NCBI GenBank assembly: GCA_900546575.1
Contig: URDM01000062.1
Location: 1 to 17,578 of the forward strand
Source: an uncultured Prevotella sp.
GTDB lineage: Bacteria > Bacteroidota > Bacteroidia > Bacteroidales > Bacteroidaceae
DNA: 17,578 nucleotides
Direction: 5' to 3'
Shown: in pieces, positions 8,601-13,986 of the stretch
Numbering within the stretch: position 1 is the first letter of the stretch
Layout of the letters: every line of letters starts with the position of its first letter
Position numbers and translations under genes: made by a program
Notes under the pieces: generated by a model
Database searches by the model: none
Told to the model about the DNA's origin: nothing
Seen by the model: the letters and a program-made list of their open reading frames with translations, nothing else

Positions 8601-10196
8601 TATCGTCGCCTCGACGACAATAACATACGTATATTGAATAAGGTGGATTCGGCGCTGAAGCTTAAGATAGCTGTGTCGGCCAAAGAGCCGCTTGACGAGA
8701 AACGCTGGTATCGCACAGCACAGTCGGTGGCACGCGTGCTCATGATGGTGCGTAATGTCAGTCTGAGCTATCGCAACCAGTATGCCATGTCGCTGCCTGG
8801 ATTCAAGCCTATGATAGGTGATGTGTTCGGACAGCGTTCGGGTATGGGTGCCATGTCGCCGGGTCTCGACTTCGCCTTCGGATTCATAGGCGACGGATAT
8901 ATCGAGAAGGCACGTCGCAACGGATGGCTATTGATGAACGATTCGCTCGCTACGCCAGCTACAACCAATCGTACCGAGGAGCTGCAGCTGCGTGCTACGC
9001 TTGAGCCTGTGCGCAATCTTAAGATCGACCTTACTGCCACACGCACCGTTACCACGGCTCGTTCGGTGCAGTATATGTACGAAGGCAATCCAACAACGCA
9101 GAGCGGTACGTTCACAATGACTACTACATCGCTTCGTAGTGCGTTTGAAGGTTCGGGCAATGCCAATAACGGCTATCGTTCAAAGTCGTTCGACAGGTTC
9201 TGCTCGTCGCTCGATAGGATACGCGATCGTGTTGAGGCTCGTTATGCAGGAGCCGTCTATCCTGCCGGAACAGCATTGGCAGGCAAGCCTTTCAGTGCCG
9301 AGAATGGTGGAGTGAGCCGTTATAGCGCCGATGTCATGGTGCCGGCATTCCTATCGGCTTATACCGAGATGGGTGACGGCGGACTGTCGATATTCCCTTC
9401 GCTCTCGCATCTGCTGCCCAACTGGACCTTAAGATACAGCGGACTGTCTAAGTTGCCATGGCTGCGCGACGTGTTCAAGAGCGTCAACATAAGCCATGCT
9501 TACAAGAGCGTCTACGCCGTTGGCTCGTATGCTTCGTACAGTACATATATGGAGTATATGAACGGATTGGGATTCATCAACGATGCCACAACCGGAATGC
9601 CCGTGCCCAACTCGATGTTCAACGTGTCGACCGTAAGCATCAACGAGGCTTTCTCGCCATTGCTCGGCATTGACGTCACGCTGCAGAACAACATGACCAT
9701 CAAGGCTGAGTATCGCACCACACGTGTGATGAGCCTCAGCATGACGTCAGTACAGATCAATGAAGCGTCGTCGCACGACTGGGTTATAGGAGCAGCCTAT
9801 ACGCTCAACAACTTCAATCCCTTCGGTGGCAATCGCCATCGTCGTGTACGCCAGCGTGGTCGTTCGACGGCAGCTGGTGCGTCGCAGCAGAAAACAGGCT
9901 ATAATAGTCGCAACACTTCGTCTACAGGAGTCAACAACGACCTCAAGCTACGTCTCGATCTCAGTCTGCGTAAGCAGGCATCCATTACTCGTGACATAGC
10001 CACACGAACGTCGGCAGCCAACAGCGGCAATACGGCATTCAAGCTGTCGTTCTCAGCCGACTACACCTTGTCACGTCTGCTCACTATGAGCTTCTATTAT
10101 GATCGTCAGACCAACACCCCGTTGCTTTCGTCGAGCAGTTATCCTACTACGACGCAAGACTTTGGACTGAGTATGAAGTTCTCGCTTACGAGATAA
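2640..10196 (+). CDS. sprA: SprA, type IX secretion system outer-membrane translocon
   Basis: SprA is the giant outer-membrane beta barrel through which type IX substrates leave the cell; in gliding Bacteroidetes it is also needed for motility. From the ATG at 2640 the product has 2518 residues, close to known SprA/Sov lengths of roughly 2400-2500. I chose this start because AAAGGG lies six bases before it and a clean signal peptide follows (basic VRT, hydrophobic FVVILVMAAMAAFA, then MSQRPQ). A TTG at 2592 in frame would add 16 residues. Family marks include the N-terminal region with GQKIGGTYIAAP and MTAQEYMQW, the ASYIDDFENSK motif near residue 835, many alternating-residue strands, and a last strand ending in FSLTR. 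A lysine/arginine/serine-rich stretch at about residues 1900-1950 stands out. The frame is intact, and a strong terminator follows directly. Confidence 0.95.
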   Translation: MALSVRTFVVILVMAAMAAFAMSQRPQRRNIRQAHADTIAIKAQPLIADDDTIPDSLLHPRWRIQRTLPITLDDLNQGAADLQRPDNMKQQVEYDDSLGQYVVGQKIGGTYIAAPVVMTAQEYMQWSERQLMRNFFRKKNDEIYQAKGKEKFDFSDMHFDLGPAEKIFGPGGVRIRTQGTAELKFGATMKNIDNPSLPIRNRKTTTMDFDEKINVNVNGRVGDKVNMNLNYNTDATFDFDAQNLKLKYEGKEDEIVKLVEAGNVSFPSNSSLVKGASSLFGLRTDLQFGRLKLQLVASQKKSSTTSVSSKGGKQLTPFEIGAANYEENRHFFLAQFFHDKYDDWMRSLPNITSGIKINRIEVWATNKTATTANTRNIIALADLGENTRVSNTSWTVTGQPVPSNAANTEYQSMVNQYAAARDIDQTSATLDAIPGFEGGADYEKLEKARLLNSSEYTVNTALGYISLKTQLQTDQVLAVAYEYTYGGVTYQVGEFAADNTDASKALFVKSLKNTSNNPQQANWGLMMKNVYYLASSVERDKFRLDVKFQSDTAGVYLTYIPEPQVKGQTIIKMLGADRLDNNNKAHSNGFFDFVDGYTVTNGRVFFPVAEPFGKYMYNYLVQKGVATDQASKYAFTELYDSTKTVARQIAEKDKYMLTGQFRGTSANVIQTGAYNIPQGSVVVTAGGIVLAEGTDYSVDYNAGEVTILNQSIIDAGTQVNVSLESNTDYGMQRKTMFGMNWEYDFSKNFQLSGTIQHLSEQSLTNKVAMGAEPLNNTLWGININWKRESQWLTNMLDKLPLLHLTQPSHISFTGEFAQLIAGQSRGTQDNASYIDDFENSKNTIDVSTPTSWVISSVPSMFPEQADMTTLRSGFNRSRLAWYTIDPLFTRRSSSLTPSHIKSDLEQLSNHYVREFYVNELFPNRDQSSYNGATSTLSILNLAYYPNERGPYNFNPDLAQDGTLNNPQQHWGGMMRKLDTNDFEAANVEYIEFWMLDPFIYTRREGKASEYGGDFYINLGEVSEDILRDGKKFYESGMPIDGSQSFTTTQWGKVPNQATTTYAFATSKGSRALQDVGMNGLNDVEEQKWEPYQQFLRDIQGKVSPAVFDSIWADPAGDNYHYYRGSDLDRIQAPILRRYKYINNPQGNSPDNDSRTESYDTSYKSTPDVEDINQDYTLGEYEKYFQYKVSIRPEDLEIGRNYIVDKRTTTRKLRNDQKESVDWYQFRIPLREYERRVGGITDLTSVRFMRMFLTGFKHPIVLRFGTLDLVRGEWRVYEQNLDNTSSSTGTLQVSAVNIEENNDKTPVNYVLPPGISREQDPTQPQLVENNEQALSMTVNNLASGESKAVYKNTSIDMRQYKRLQMFVHANSFEQNMTNLENGQLSVFIRLGSDYKNNFYEYEIPLKLTPHRNDYNKYSTADRLQVWPKDNMLDIPLSLLTGLKRERNKAKAIGQASYNRPYSAYDTDNPQNRITIVGNPTLGDVKTMIIGVRNNSASTKSGEVWVNELRLKDYNSSGGWAAQGNLNVQLSDLGNVNVQGRYTSAGFGGLEDGVAQRSTDDYSNYSVTTNVELGKFFPDKAKVSAPLYYSITKEKTSPKYNPLDNDMLLDEALDAAANKHERDSIESIAVTKVTQTNLSLSNVRVGIQTKRHPMPYDPANFSFSYSHSHSYTTGETTVYEREDNWRGAMNYQWSPVYKSLEPFKKIKSKSKWLDLPRRFGFNWLPQNVGFNTEITRNYYELQERDMEATENQNLPLTFASQFLWNREFNLRWDLTKNLHMNFQSATNAEIEEPYMPVNKDLYPDRYEVWKDSVWTSIKHMGTPLNYNQQFQASYKLPINLLPVFDWITSDASYTASYNWVRGTDLEDGTSLGNNIANNRQANINAQFNMEKLYNHIPFLKKTNERFRRDSSRSNKSSQSRNKTSGKDAKNNRKAARDEKLRRQLPKNKRAYEKEITLLPDTTLKVTHSRKTRRLIVSAKTEDGKPFHLRYRRLDDNNIRILNKVDSALKLKIAVSAKEPLDEKRWYRTAQSVARVLMMVRNVSLSYRNQYAMSLPGFKPMIGDVFGQRSGMGAMSPGLDFAFGFIGDGYIEKARRNGWLLMNDSLATPATTNRTEELQLRATLEPVRNLKIDLTATRTVTTARSVQYMYEGNPTTQSGTFTMTTTSLRSAFEGSGNANNGYRSKSFDRFCSSLDRIRDRVEARYAGAVYPAGTALAGKPFSAENGGVSRYSADVMVPAFLSAYTEMGDGGLSIFPSLSHLLPNWTLRYSGLSKLPWLRDVFKSVNISHAYKSVYAVGSYASYSTYMEYMNGLGFINDATTGMPVPNSMFNVSTVSINEAFSPLLGIDVTLQNNMTIKAEYRTTRVMSLSMTSVQINEASSHDWVIGAAYTLNNFNPFGGNRHRRVRQRGRSTAAGASQQKTGYNSRNTSSTGVNNDLKLRLDLSLRKQASITRDIATRTSAANSGNTAFKLSFSADYTLSRLLTMSFYYDRQTNTPLLSSSSYPTTTQDFGLSMKFSLTR

Positions 10197-10206
10197 ACCA
10201 AACAAT

Positions 10207-10249
10207 AAAGGCGGATGCCCAAGACCCATAGTCTTGCGCATCCGCCTTT
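10207..10249 (+). terminator. Strong terminator after sprA
   Basis: AAAGGCGGATGC pairs with GCATCCGCCTTT, and CAAGAC with GTCTTG inside it (one mismatch between), loop CCATA. The A-rich 5' arm and T-rich 3' end make it usable from both strands, as expected between the convergent sprA and recombinase genes. Confidence 0.88.
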
Positions 10250-10276
10250 GCTTATATGCAATAGAGGTTATAATCG

Positions 10277-10400
10277 TGATACTAATGTCCGTATCGTGAT
10301 ATATAGCTCTGACCAGTGCCTTGATATGGTCGTATCATGCCATGATATGACCGTTTCATGCCTTGAAATGATCGTATCATGCCTTGATACGAAGGTTTTT
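10277..10400. repeat. Tandem array of near-palindromic units of about 21 bp
   Basis: The word TGATA(T/C) (TGAAAT in one unit) recurs at 10277, 10297, 10322, 10343, 10364 and 10385. The last four are exactly 21 bases apart; the first two spacings are 20 and 25, so those units are degenerate. Within the clear units (10318-10380) TGATATG is answered by CGTATCA across a 2-base centre, so each unit is itself an imperfect inverted repeat, and units are joined by GCC(T/A). The array fills the gap between the sprA terminator and the recombinase stop codon. On the plus strand it happens to read as a 7-residue repeat (CLDMVVS-like) in a 79-codon frame, but that frame starts inside the sprA terminator and I do not call it a gene. 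Function is unknown; a binding array for a protein is possible. Confidence 0.8.
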
Positions 10401-10403
10401 CAT

Positions 10404-11366
10404 TCAACCTCCAATCCTCTTTATTATCCGCTTGTTTGCCTTGTTGATTCTTGATGTGTCGATAGAATTGAGGTACACTTGCGTGGTCTTTATGGAGTTG
10501 TGCCCCATGCCTTCACTTATGATGGAGATAGGAATGTTCATATCTCTGGCTACGCTTGCCCAGGTGTGGCGAGCTACATAGGTGGTGAGTGGCATTTTCA
10601 ATCCAGCCATCTTTCCTAACCTCTTCAATGCACGGTTTATGTTGATTTGCATACGTTGGTATTGTTGGTATTCTGTACCGTCCTCCTTCAAGATGATGGG
10701 AAACAGATATGGACTGTCGGCTGTTTGACGGGAATAGCGGTCGATAATATTTTGTTGTGCCTTTTCCCATTCCACCTTCAGGCATTGGTTGGTCTTTCGG
10801 CGGCAATAGGTCCACATACCGTTCTTCAAGTCGGTCTTTCGCAGATAGGCTATATCCACGAAAGGCATACCACGCATATAGAAGCTGAACATGAAAATGT
10901 CGCGTGCGAGAGCTATTGACGAGTTTTCAGGCAGACGGATGTTTGCTATGAGTTTCAGTTCCTTCTCGCTGATGGCACGTTTGGTAGTCTTGACATACGA
11001 CAGATGCACATGGCTGAACAGATTACGATTGTTCAACAGACCTTCTTCAGCCGCCTTGTACAGCAAGGTGTTGAGTGTGCGCAGATAGCAGCGGATGCTG
11101 TTCTGCTTCAATCGGCGGTTGATGAGCCATGCCTCATATTGCTCTATCATGTCGGGTGTGAGTTTCTTGAATGGCAAATCCATATCCTCACGAAAATCCT
11201 TGAAACGCCGATAGGCATTGTCGTATGTGCGGGCTGTGCCTTGTCGTTTCATCAGCGTCTTCTTGGTGACTTGTTCTTGCAGGAACATGAATACGGTCTT
11301 GTAGCGTTGCTTATGGTAGAAGGCTTTGCGTAAGTCTTCCGCTGTGTAATTCTTGTGGGTTTTCAT
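10404..11366 (-). CDS. Tyrosine recombinase / integrase, 320 aa
   Basis: This is a site-specific recombinase of the phage-integrase family in the form common in Bacteroidales. Residues about 24-110 hold the SAM-like DNA-binding domain (GTARTYDNAYRRFKDF, then MIEQYEAWLINRRLKQNS). The catalytic domain follows, with R165 in SFYMRGMPF, K191 in RRKTNQ, R266-H267 in YVARHTWAS, H289 in GMGHNS and the nucleophile Y298 in TTQVYL. The first histidine of the usual HxxR box is Y263 here; as I recall this is common in Bacteroidales members. Length and frame look intact. The start lies about 64 bases beyond the tmRNA 3' end, on the same strand, and A-rich sequence precedes the ATG. Downstream it converges on sprA with the 21-bp array between. 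Such enzymes either integrate elements or flip invertible DNA, and the sequence does not say which. Confidence 0.93.
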   Translation of the reverse strand: MKTHKNYTAEDLRKAFYHKQRYKTVFMFLQEQVTKKTLMKRQGTARTYDNAYRRFKDFREDMDLPFKKLTPDMIEQYEAWLINRRLKQNSIRCYLRTLNTLLYKAAEEGLLNNRNLFSHVHLSYVKTTKRAISEKELKLIANIRLPENSSIALARDIFMFSFYMRGMPFVDIAYLRKTDLKNGMWTYCRRKTNQCLKVEWEKAQQNIIDRYSRQTADSPYLFPIILKEDGTEYQQYQRMQININRALKRLGKMAGLKMPLTTYVARHTWASVARDMNIPISIISEGMGHNSIKTTQVYLNSIDTSRINKANKRIIKRIGG

Positions 11367-11390
11367 AAATTGTTATTTTTATAAAACAAA

Positions 11391-11431
11391 AAAAAGAGGT
11401 AACTATCTAAACTTTAGATAATTACCTCTTT
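11391..11431 (-). terminator. Terminator of the tmRNA gene
   Basis: Read on the minus strand, AAAGAGGTAA and a following ATCTAAA arm fold against TTTAGAT and TTACCTCTTT and run into a T tract. The stem begins exactly at the tmRNA 3' end, so it both ends transcription and marks the mature end. It separates ssrA from the recombinase gene. Confidence 0.85.
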
Positions 11432-11827
11432 GTGGAGCTGGTGGGATTCGAACCCACGTCCAAACAGGGAAACCATATGCTTTCTACATGCTTATTCCAG
11501 CCTTCGGTTTTCGTGCTGCGACAAGACCTGGACCACCAATCGCAACCTTATCCTCTAAAACTTCATCCGTGCACCGAGGCATACACAGACTATTTCCGAT
11601 TTACCTGCACCGCTTGACCCTCAGATTCGGAACAACATCCTTGGAGCGATGTCTCGTTCCGCCAACCTTGTGGCGGAATAAAGCTAATCTACTGTACTTC
11701 GATTAAGCAGCGAGAGCGTAGTTGTTTTCGCCAATTAAATTGTTGATCACTCAGATTAAGGAGCTAGCCATCGAGGCTCCGCATGCTTACATACCATTTC
11801 ATCCCGCTGTCAAATCCAGTCAACCCC
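11430..11827 (-). ncRNA. ssrA: Transfer-messenger RNA (tmRNA)
   Basis: tmRNA rescues stalled ribosomes by acting first as alanyl-tRNA and then as a short message for a degradation tag. The 5' end GGGGTTG at 11827-11821 pairs with CAGCTCC at 11440-11434 to form the acceptor stem. The T arm reads GTGGG, TTCGAAT, CCCAC just before it. The 5' part carries GACTGGATTTGACAGCGGG, as in other tmRNAs. The tag frame at 11732-11703 encodes GENNYALAA and ends in TAA, a tag type known from Bacteroidales. After the discriminator A the genome reads CAA, so the CCA end is probably not encoded and must be added. Total length is about 395-398 nt. A canonical promoter lies upstream and a terminator directly downstream. 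Confidence 0.96.
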
Positions 11828-11849
11828 GAGATGTTGTATATTAACTTTG

Positions 11850-11880
11850 CAAAGTTAGTACAAATGACTGAAACTGCAAA
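11850..11880 (-). promoter_or_regulatory. ssrA promoter
   Basis: On the minus strand TTTG (11880-11877), exactly 19 bases, then TAACTTTG (11857-11850), a full match to the Bacteroidetes consensus TTTG-N19-TAnnTTTG. The -7 box is about 23 bases from the mature 5' end, so a short leader is probably removed by RNase P. Confidence 0.8.
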
Positions 11881-12165
11881 ATAAAATGGCAGGATTTTGC
11901 ATGCTCTCTGGTTTTGTATTAAATATTATAGAGTCGGATATTATGACCGATTGGGCTGTTTTCGGTCGGAATACCGTTAAAAACGGTCGGATTTTTAATG
12001 GAGTCCGCTATAACCGGTCGCTTTCGCTATAAATTCCGTTGAATTATGACGAATTTGAACCTATTTCGACGGATTTTCGACGGAAGTATATGATTTTCGT
12101 CGATTATTCTCTCCGAACTTATTGTAGTTTTTTCTCCGAACCAATGTCCTTTCTGCATCGAACTT
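11881..12165. other. Non-coding stretch with short inverted repeats
   Basis: No gene is visible. It holds small dyads: GACCG/CGGTC at 11945-11967 and ACCGTT-AAA-AACGGT at 11973-11987, the latter followed by a T run that could act as a weak plus-strand terminator. From about 12110 on, CCGAAC words recur (12114, 12136, 12179, 12191), which are the complement of the FGN-type codons of the remnant described next. A 78-codon minus-strand frame across 12027-12263 reads mainly through these repeats and is not supported as a gene. Confidence 0.5.
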
Positions 12166-12269
12166 TCATGGGACGTTACCGAACTTGTTCCCGAACTTTC
12201 TGATTGAGTTTCCAAACTATCTGAATATCCTTCGTGTACCAGAATATTAACCAAGAATGTCAAATGGTT
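12159..12269. repeat. Direct repeat copy 1 (111 bp)
   Basis: This copy aligns without gaps to 13856-13966. The first 41 positions (12159-12199) are identical and by my count about 50 of the remaining 70 match. It spans the tail of the AlbA_2-type remnant. Together the two copies enclose the ADP-ribosylglycohydrolase and membrane-protein genes. Confidence 0.82.
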
Positions 12270-12438
12270 TTTCTACACCAACGATGATATATCCACCGCC
12301 AAGGTCGTCGAAATCATTAGCGAAGGCATAAATACTATGATATATGCTCCCCTGATTCCAACCTTTCTTAAACTCAATGCGGTTAGACTCAATCTTCTAC
12401 TTGTTAAGCAGGTCGTTTATGTTTATTGCGAGTGCCAT
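12166..12438 (-). pseudogene. Collapsed AlbA_2-type ATP-binding/DNA-binding protein gene
   Basis: Starting at the ATG at 12438 the minus strand reads MALAININDLLNK, then a TAG at 12399-12397. In the same frame it resumes with KIESNRIEFKKGWN, SIYHSIYAFANDF and DLGGGYIIVGVE. This is the start of the Schlafen/AlbA_2 (divergent AAA-4) family, in which the GGGYIIVGV segment is typical. After GVE the frame jumps to a tail with stops at 12249-12247 and within the R*FGN segment, ending KFGNKFGNVP and TGA at 12168-12166. Intact members have several hundred residues, so the middle is deleted. Such proteins often end in FGN/EFG-type repeats and act as regulators or accessory proteins on mobile DNA. The tail is part of a 111-bp segment repeated at 13856-13966. 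The family call rests on motifs only. Confidence 0.75.
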
Positions 12439-12443
12439 ATTAT

Positions 12444-13376
12444 TTATTTTATACAAATATTCAAAAGGCTATCTATAGTTTTGTCCAAGGTCTCCTTATA
12501 CAAAAGACCATCTACATATTCTTTGGGAATAGCGTGAAATCCATACTTCGCACCAAGAATGGCACACGCCACTGCCGCATTAGTGTCTGCGTCGCCTCCT
12601 GCATTCACAACGGCAAGCAATCCTTCTTCGAATGAAGAGGCATGCCAATATGACCATAGAGCTACAGATAGCGTTACTAAGGTATAGCCACAATTGTCGT
12701 AGAACACAAGTGGTTTGACATGAGGTCCCTCCCATGCGTTGTCTATATAATCACATATTTCCATATCATATTGCTTGGCAATATCTTTCATTTTGTAGCG
12801 TGTAGGAGGTTCGATGCCATAGACCAACGCATGTATCAGCTCCGAAACAATGACACATGAGCCTACACATCTTGGATCGTAATGAGTGAGCTGACATATT
12901 TTCTCAGCACAGGCTGTTGTTTCCCTTGGGAAAAGTCCGACTACGGATGTACGCATCAGTCCTCCATTGGCGGCTGACTGGTAGCGGCTCATCTTCCAGG
13001 CCATATACGAAACCTCAAACGGCTTTTCGGCATAGTCGCCAATAGTAAGAACCTTATAGGTGTGTGACCCTATACCCATAGGCATGCCTTCAGCCCAAAC
13101 TTTGAAATGTTTGGCGATATTTAAGAAATTAACACCTTTGTCCTCATTTACTGCATCAGCAATGCATAGCATCATGTCTGTGTCGTCAGTCCAATCGCCA
13201 ATTTCCCATCGTTTCCTATGTCTGTCTTGGTATATCTGATTATAGTGTTGTAGTCCATTAGGATATTTCCAAGATATATCCTCATCAGTCATACACTCCG
13301 TTCCCAATCCGAGTGCATCGCCAATAGCTTGACCATAAAGGCAACCTCTAAATCTATCTATTATTTCGTGTTTCAT
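12444..13376 (-). CDS. ADP-ribosylglycohydrolase family protein, 310 aa
   Basis: Members of this family (DraG/ARH type) use two Mg2+ ions to cut ADP-ribose from proteins or small molecules. The key marks are present: GCLYGQAIGDALG at about residues 11-23, the first metal motif GDWTDDTDM with T63-D64-D65, ANGGLMRT at about 136-143, THYDPRC at 164-170, and the second metal motif NAGGDADTNAA with D262 and D264-T265. The length is normal for the family and all ligand motifs look intact, so an active enzyme is likely; its substrate cannot be told. It has no signal peptide. The ATG at 13376 lies 33 bases after the end of the (frameshifted) membrane-protein gene on the same strand, so they were probably co-transcribed. 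The AlbA_2 remnant starts 6 bases beyond its stop. It may reverse an ADP-ribosylation made by the cell, a toxin or a phage. Confidence 0.93.
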   Translation of the reverse strand: MKHEIIDRFRGCLYGQAIGDALGLGTECMTDEDISWKYPNGLQHYNQIYQDRHRKRWEIGDWTDDTDMMLCIADAVNEDKGVNFLNIAKHFKVWAEGMPMGIGSHTYKVLTIGDYAEKPFEVSYMAWKMSRYQSAANGGLMRTSVVGLFPRETTACAEKICQLTHYDPRCVGSCVIVSELIHALVYGIEPPTRYKMKDIAKQYDMEICDYIDNAWEGPHVKPLVFYDNCGYTLVTLSVALWSYWHASSFEEGLLAVVNAGGDADTNAAVACAILGAKYGFHAIPKEYVDGLLYKETLDKTIDSLLNICIK

Positions 13377-13409
13377 AGCCGTATAAATCTAAAATATATA
13401 TTGTTTTAT

Positions 13410-13804
13410 CTAAATAAGAAGAAGTACTGCTGTTATCAGCAATGGTACCATAAAACAGATGATTACTGACCAAAGGTAGTAGTTGCCGAAGGATGCAATG
13501 AATATCTGTGAGAGTTTGAAATGGTATCACAAAACTGATTGAACTTCTTTCTCTGAAGAATTACAATGCTTATGCAGAGTAACAACCATAATGGTGACAA
13601 TATCAGCTTGTGGGGCTTATAGTCAAGTATGCCAACCCATGCTAATGGTAATAGCATGTACCATACTATTATGTTCACTGCATTGTAGGTTAAGTGAAAC
13701 ACTCTGCCTATTGCCAATAGTATTTTTACTGTTAATGTAAAAGGGATATTTATAAAACTCCCCAAAGGTATATATTGGAAATTGGTATTTTTATTTTTTG
13801 TCAT
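13410..13804 (-). pseudogene. Small membrane protein gene with a probable frameshift
   Basis: From the ATG at 13804 a 113-residue frame encodes a hydrophobic protein with segments LLAIGRVFHLTYNAVNIIV, YMLLPLAWVGIL and LWLLLCISIVILQ, then a charged KKFNQFCD. The frame's last residues (SNSHRYSLHPSATTTFGQ) look unnatural. In the next frame the DNA reads FKLSQIFIASFGNYYLW followed by a further membrane segment SVIICFMVPLLITAVLLLI and a TAG at 13412-13410. A one- or two-base change near 13520-13535 therefore probably split a protein of about 130 residues with three or four membrane segments. It could also be a sequencing error. I recall similar hypothetical membrane proteins in Prevotella and Bacteroides but know no function. 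It sits directly upstream of the ADP-ribosylglycohydrolase gene. Confidence 0.62.
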
Positions 13805-13855
13805 AGTTTTTTGCTATTATATTTTTGTCTTGCAATTGTGTTTTTGTATTATCTC

Positions 13856-13966
13856 CGAACTTTCATGGGACGTTACCGAACTTGTTCCCGAACTTTTAGA
13901 TTGAGTTCCCGAACTTTCTGAGCATCTTTCATGAATGGGAATAGTACCCTAAAACATTAAATGGTT
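13856..13966. repeat. Direct repeat copy 2 (111 bp)
   Basis: Second copy of the segment at 12159-12269, in the same orientation. On the minus strand it reads a degenerate tail (PFNVLGYYSHS, stop, KMLRKFGNSI, stop, KFGNKFGNVP, stop) that begins about 20 bases after the restriction gene's stop codon. It is probably another decayed remnant of the same 3' gene end. Confidence 0.82.
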
Positions 13967-13986
13967 GTCTGTTTGTGCCAAATATT

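Noticed and set aside
10277..10400. CRISPR array
   Set aside because: The units are contiguous 21-mers with no unique spacers between them, and no cas gene is present.
10215..10454. A 79-codon plus-strand frame with a 7-residue repeat
   Set aside because: It starts inside the sprA terminator and overlaps the recombinase 3' end; its repeat is simply the 21-bp DNA array read in frame.
10200..11830. A genomic island integrated at ssrA within this window
   Set aside because: I found no second copy of the tmRNA 3' end on either side of the recombinase and no cargo between it and sprA.
11973..11995. A plus-strand terminator in the stretch upstream of ssrA
   Set aside because: The stem is only six pairs with an AAA loop and no gene precedes it on that strand, so it is noted as a dyad only.
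12027..12263. A 78-codon minus-strand frame rich in Ser and Glu
   Set aside because: It reads through the FGN-type repeats of the AlbA_2 remnant in the wrong frame; the frame with family resemblance is the broken one.
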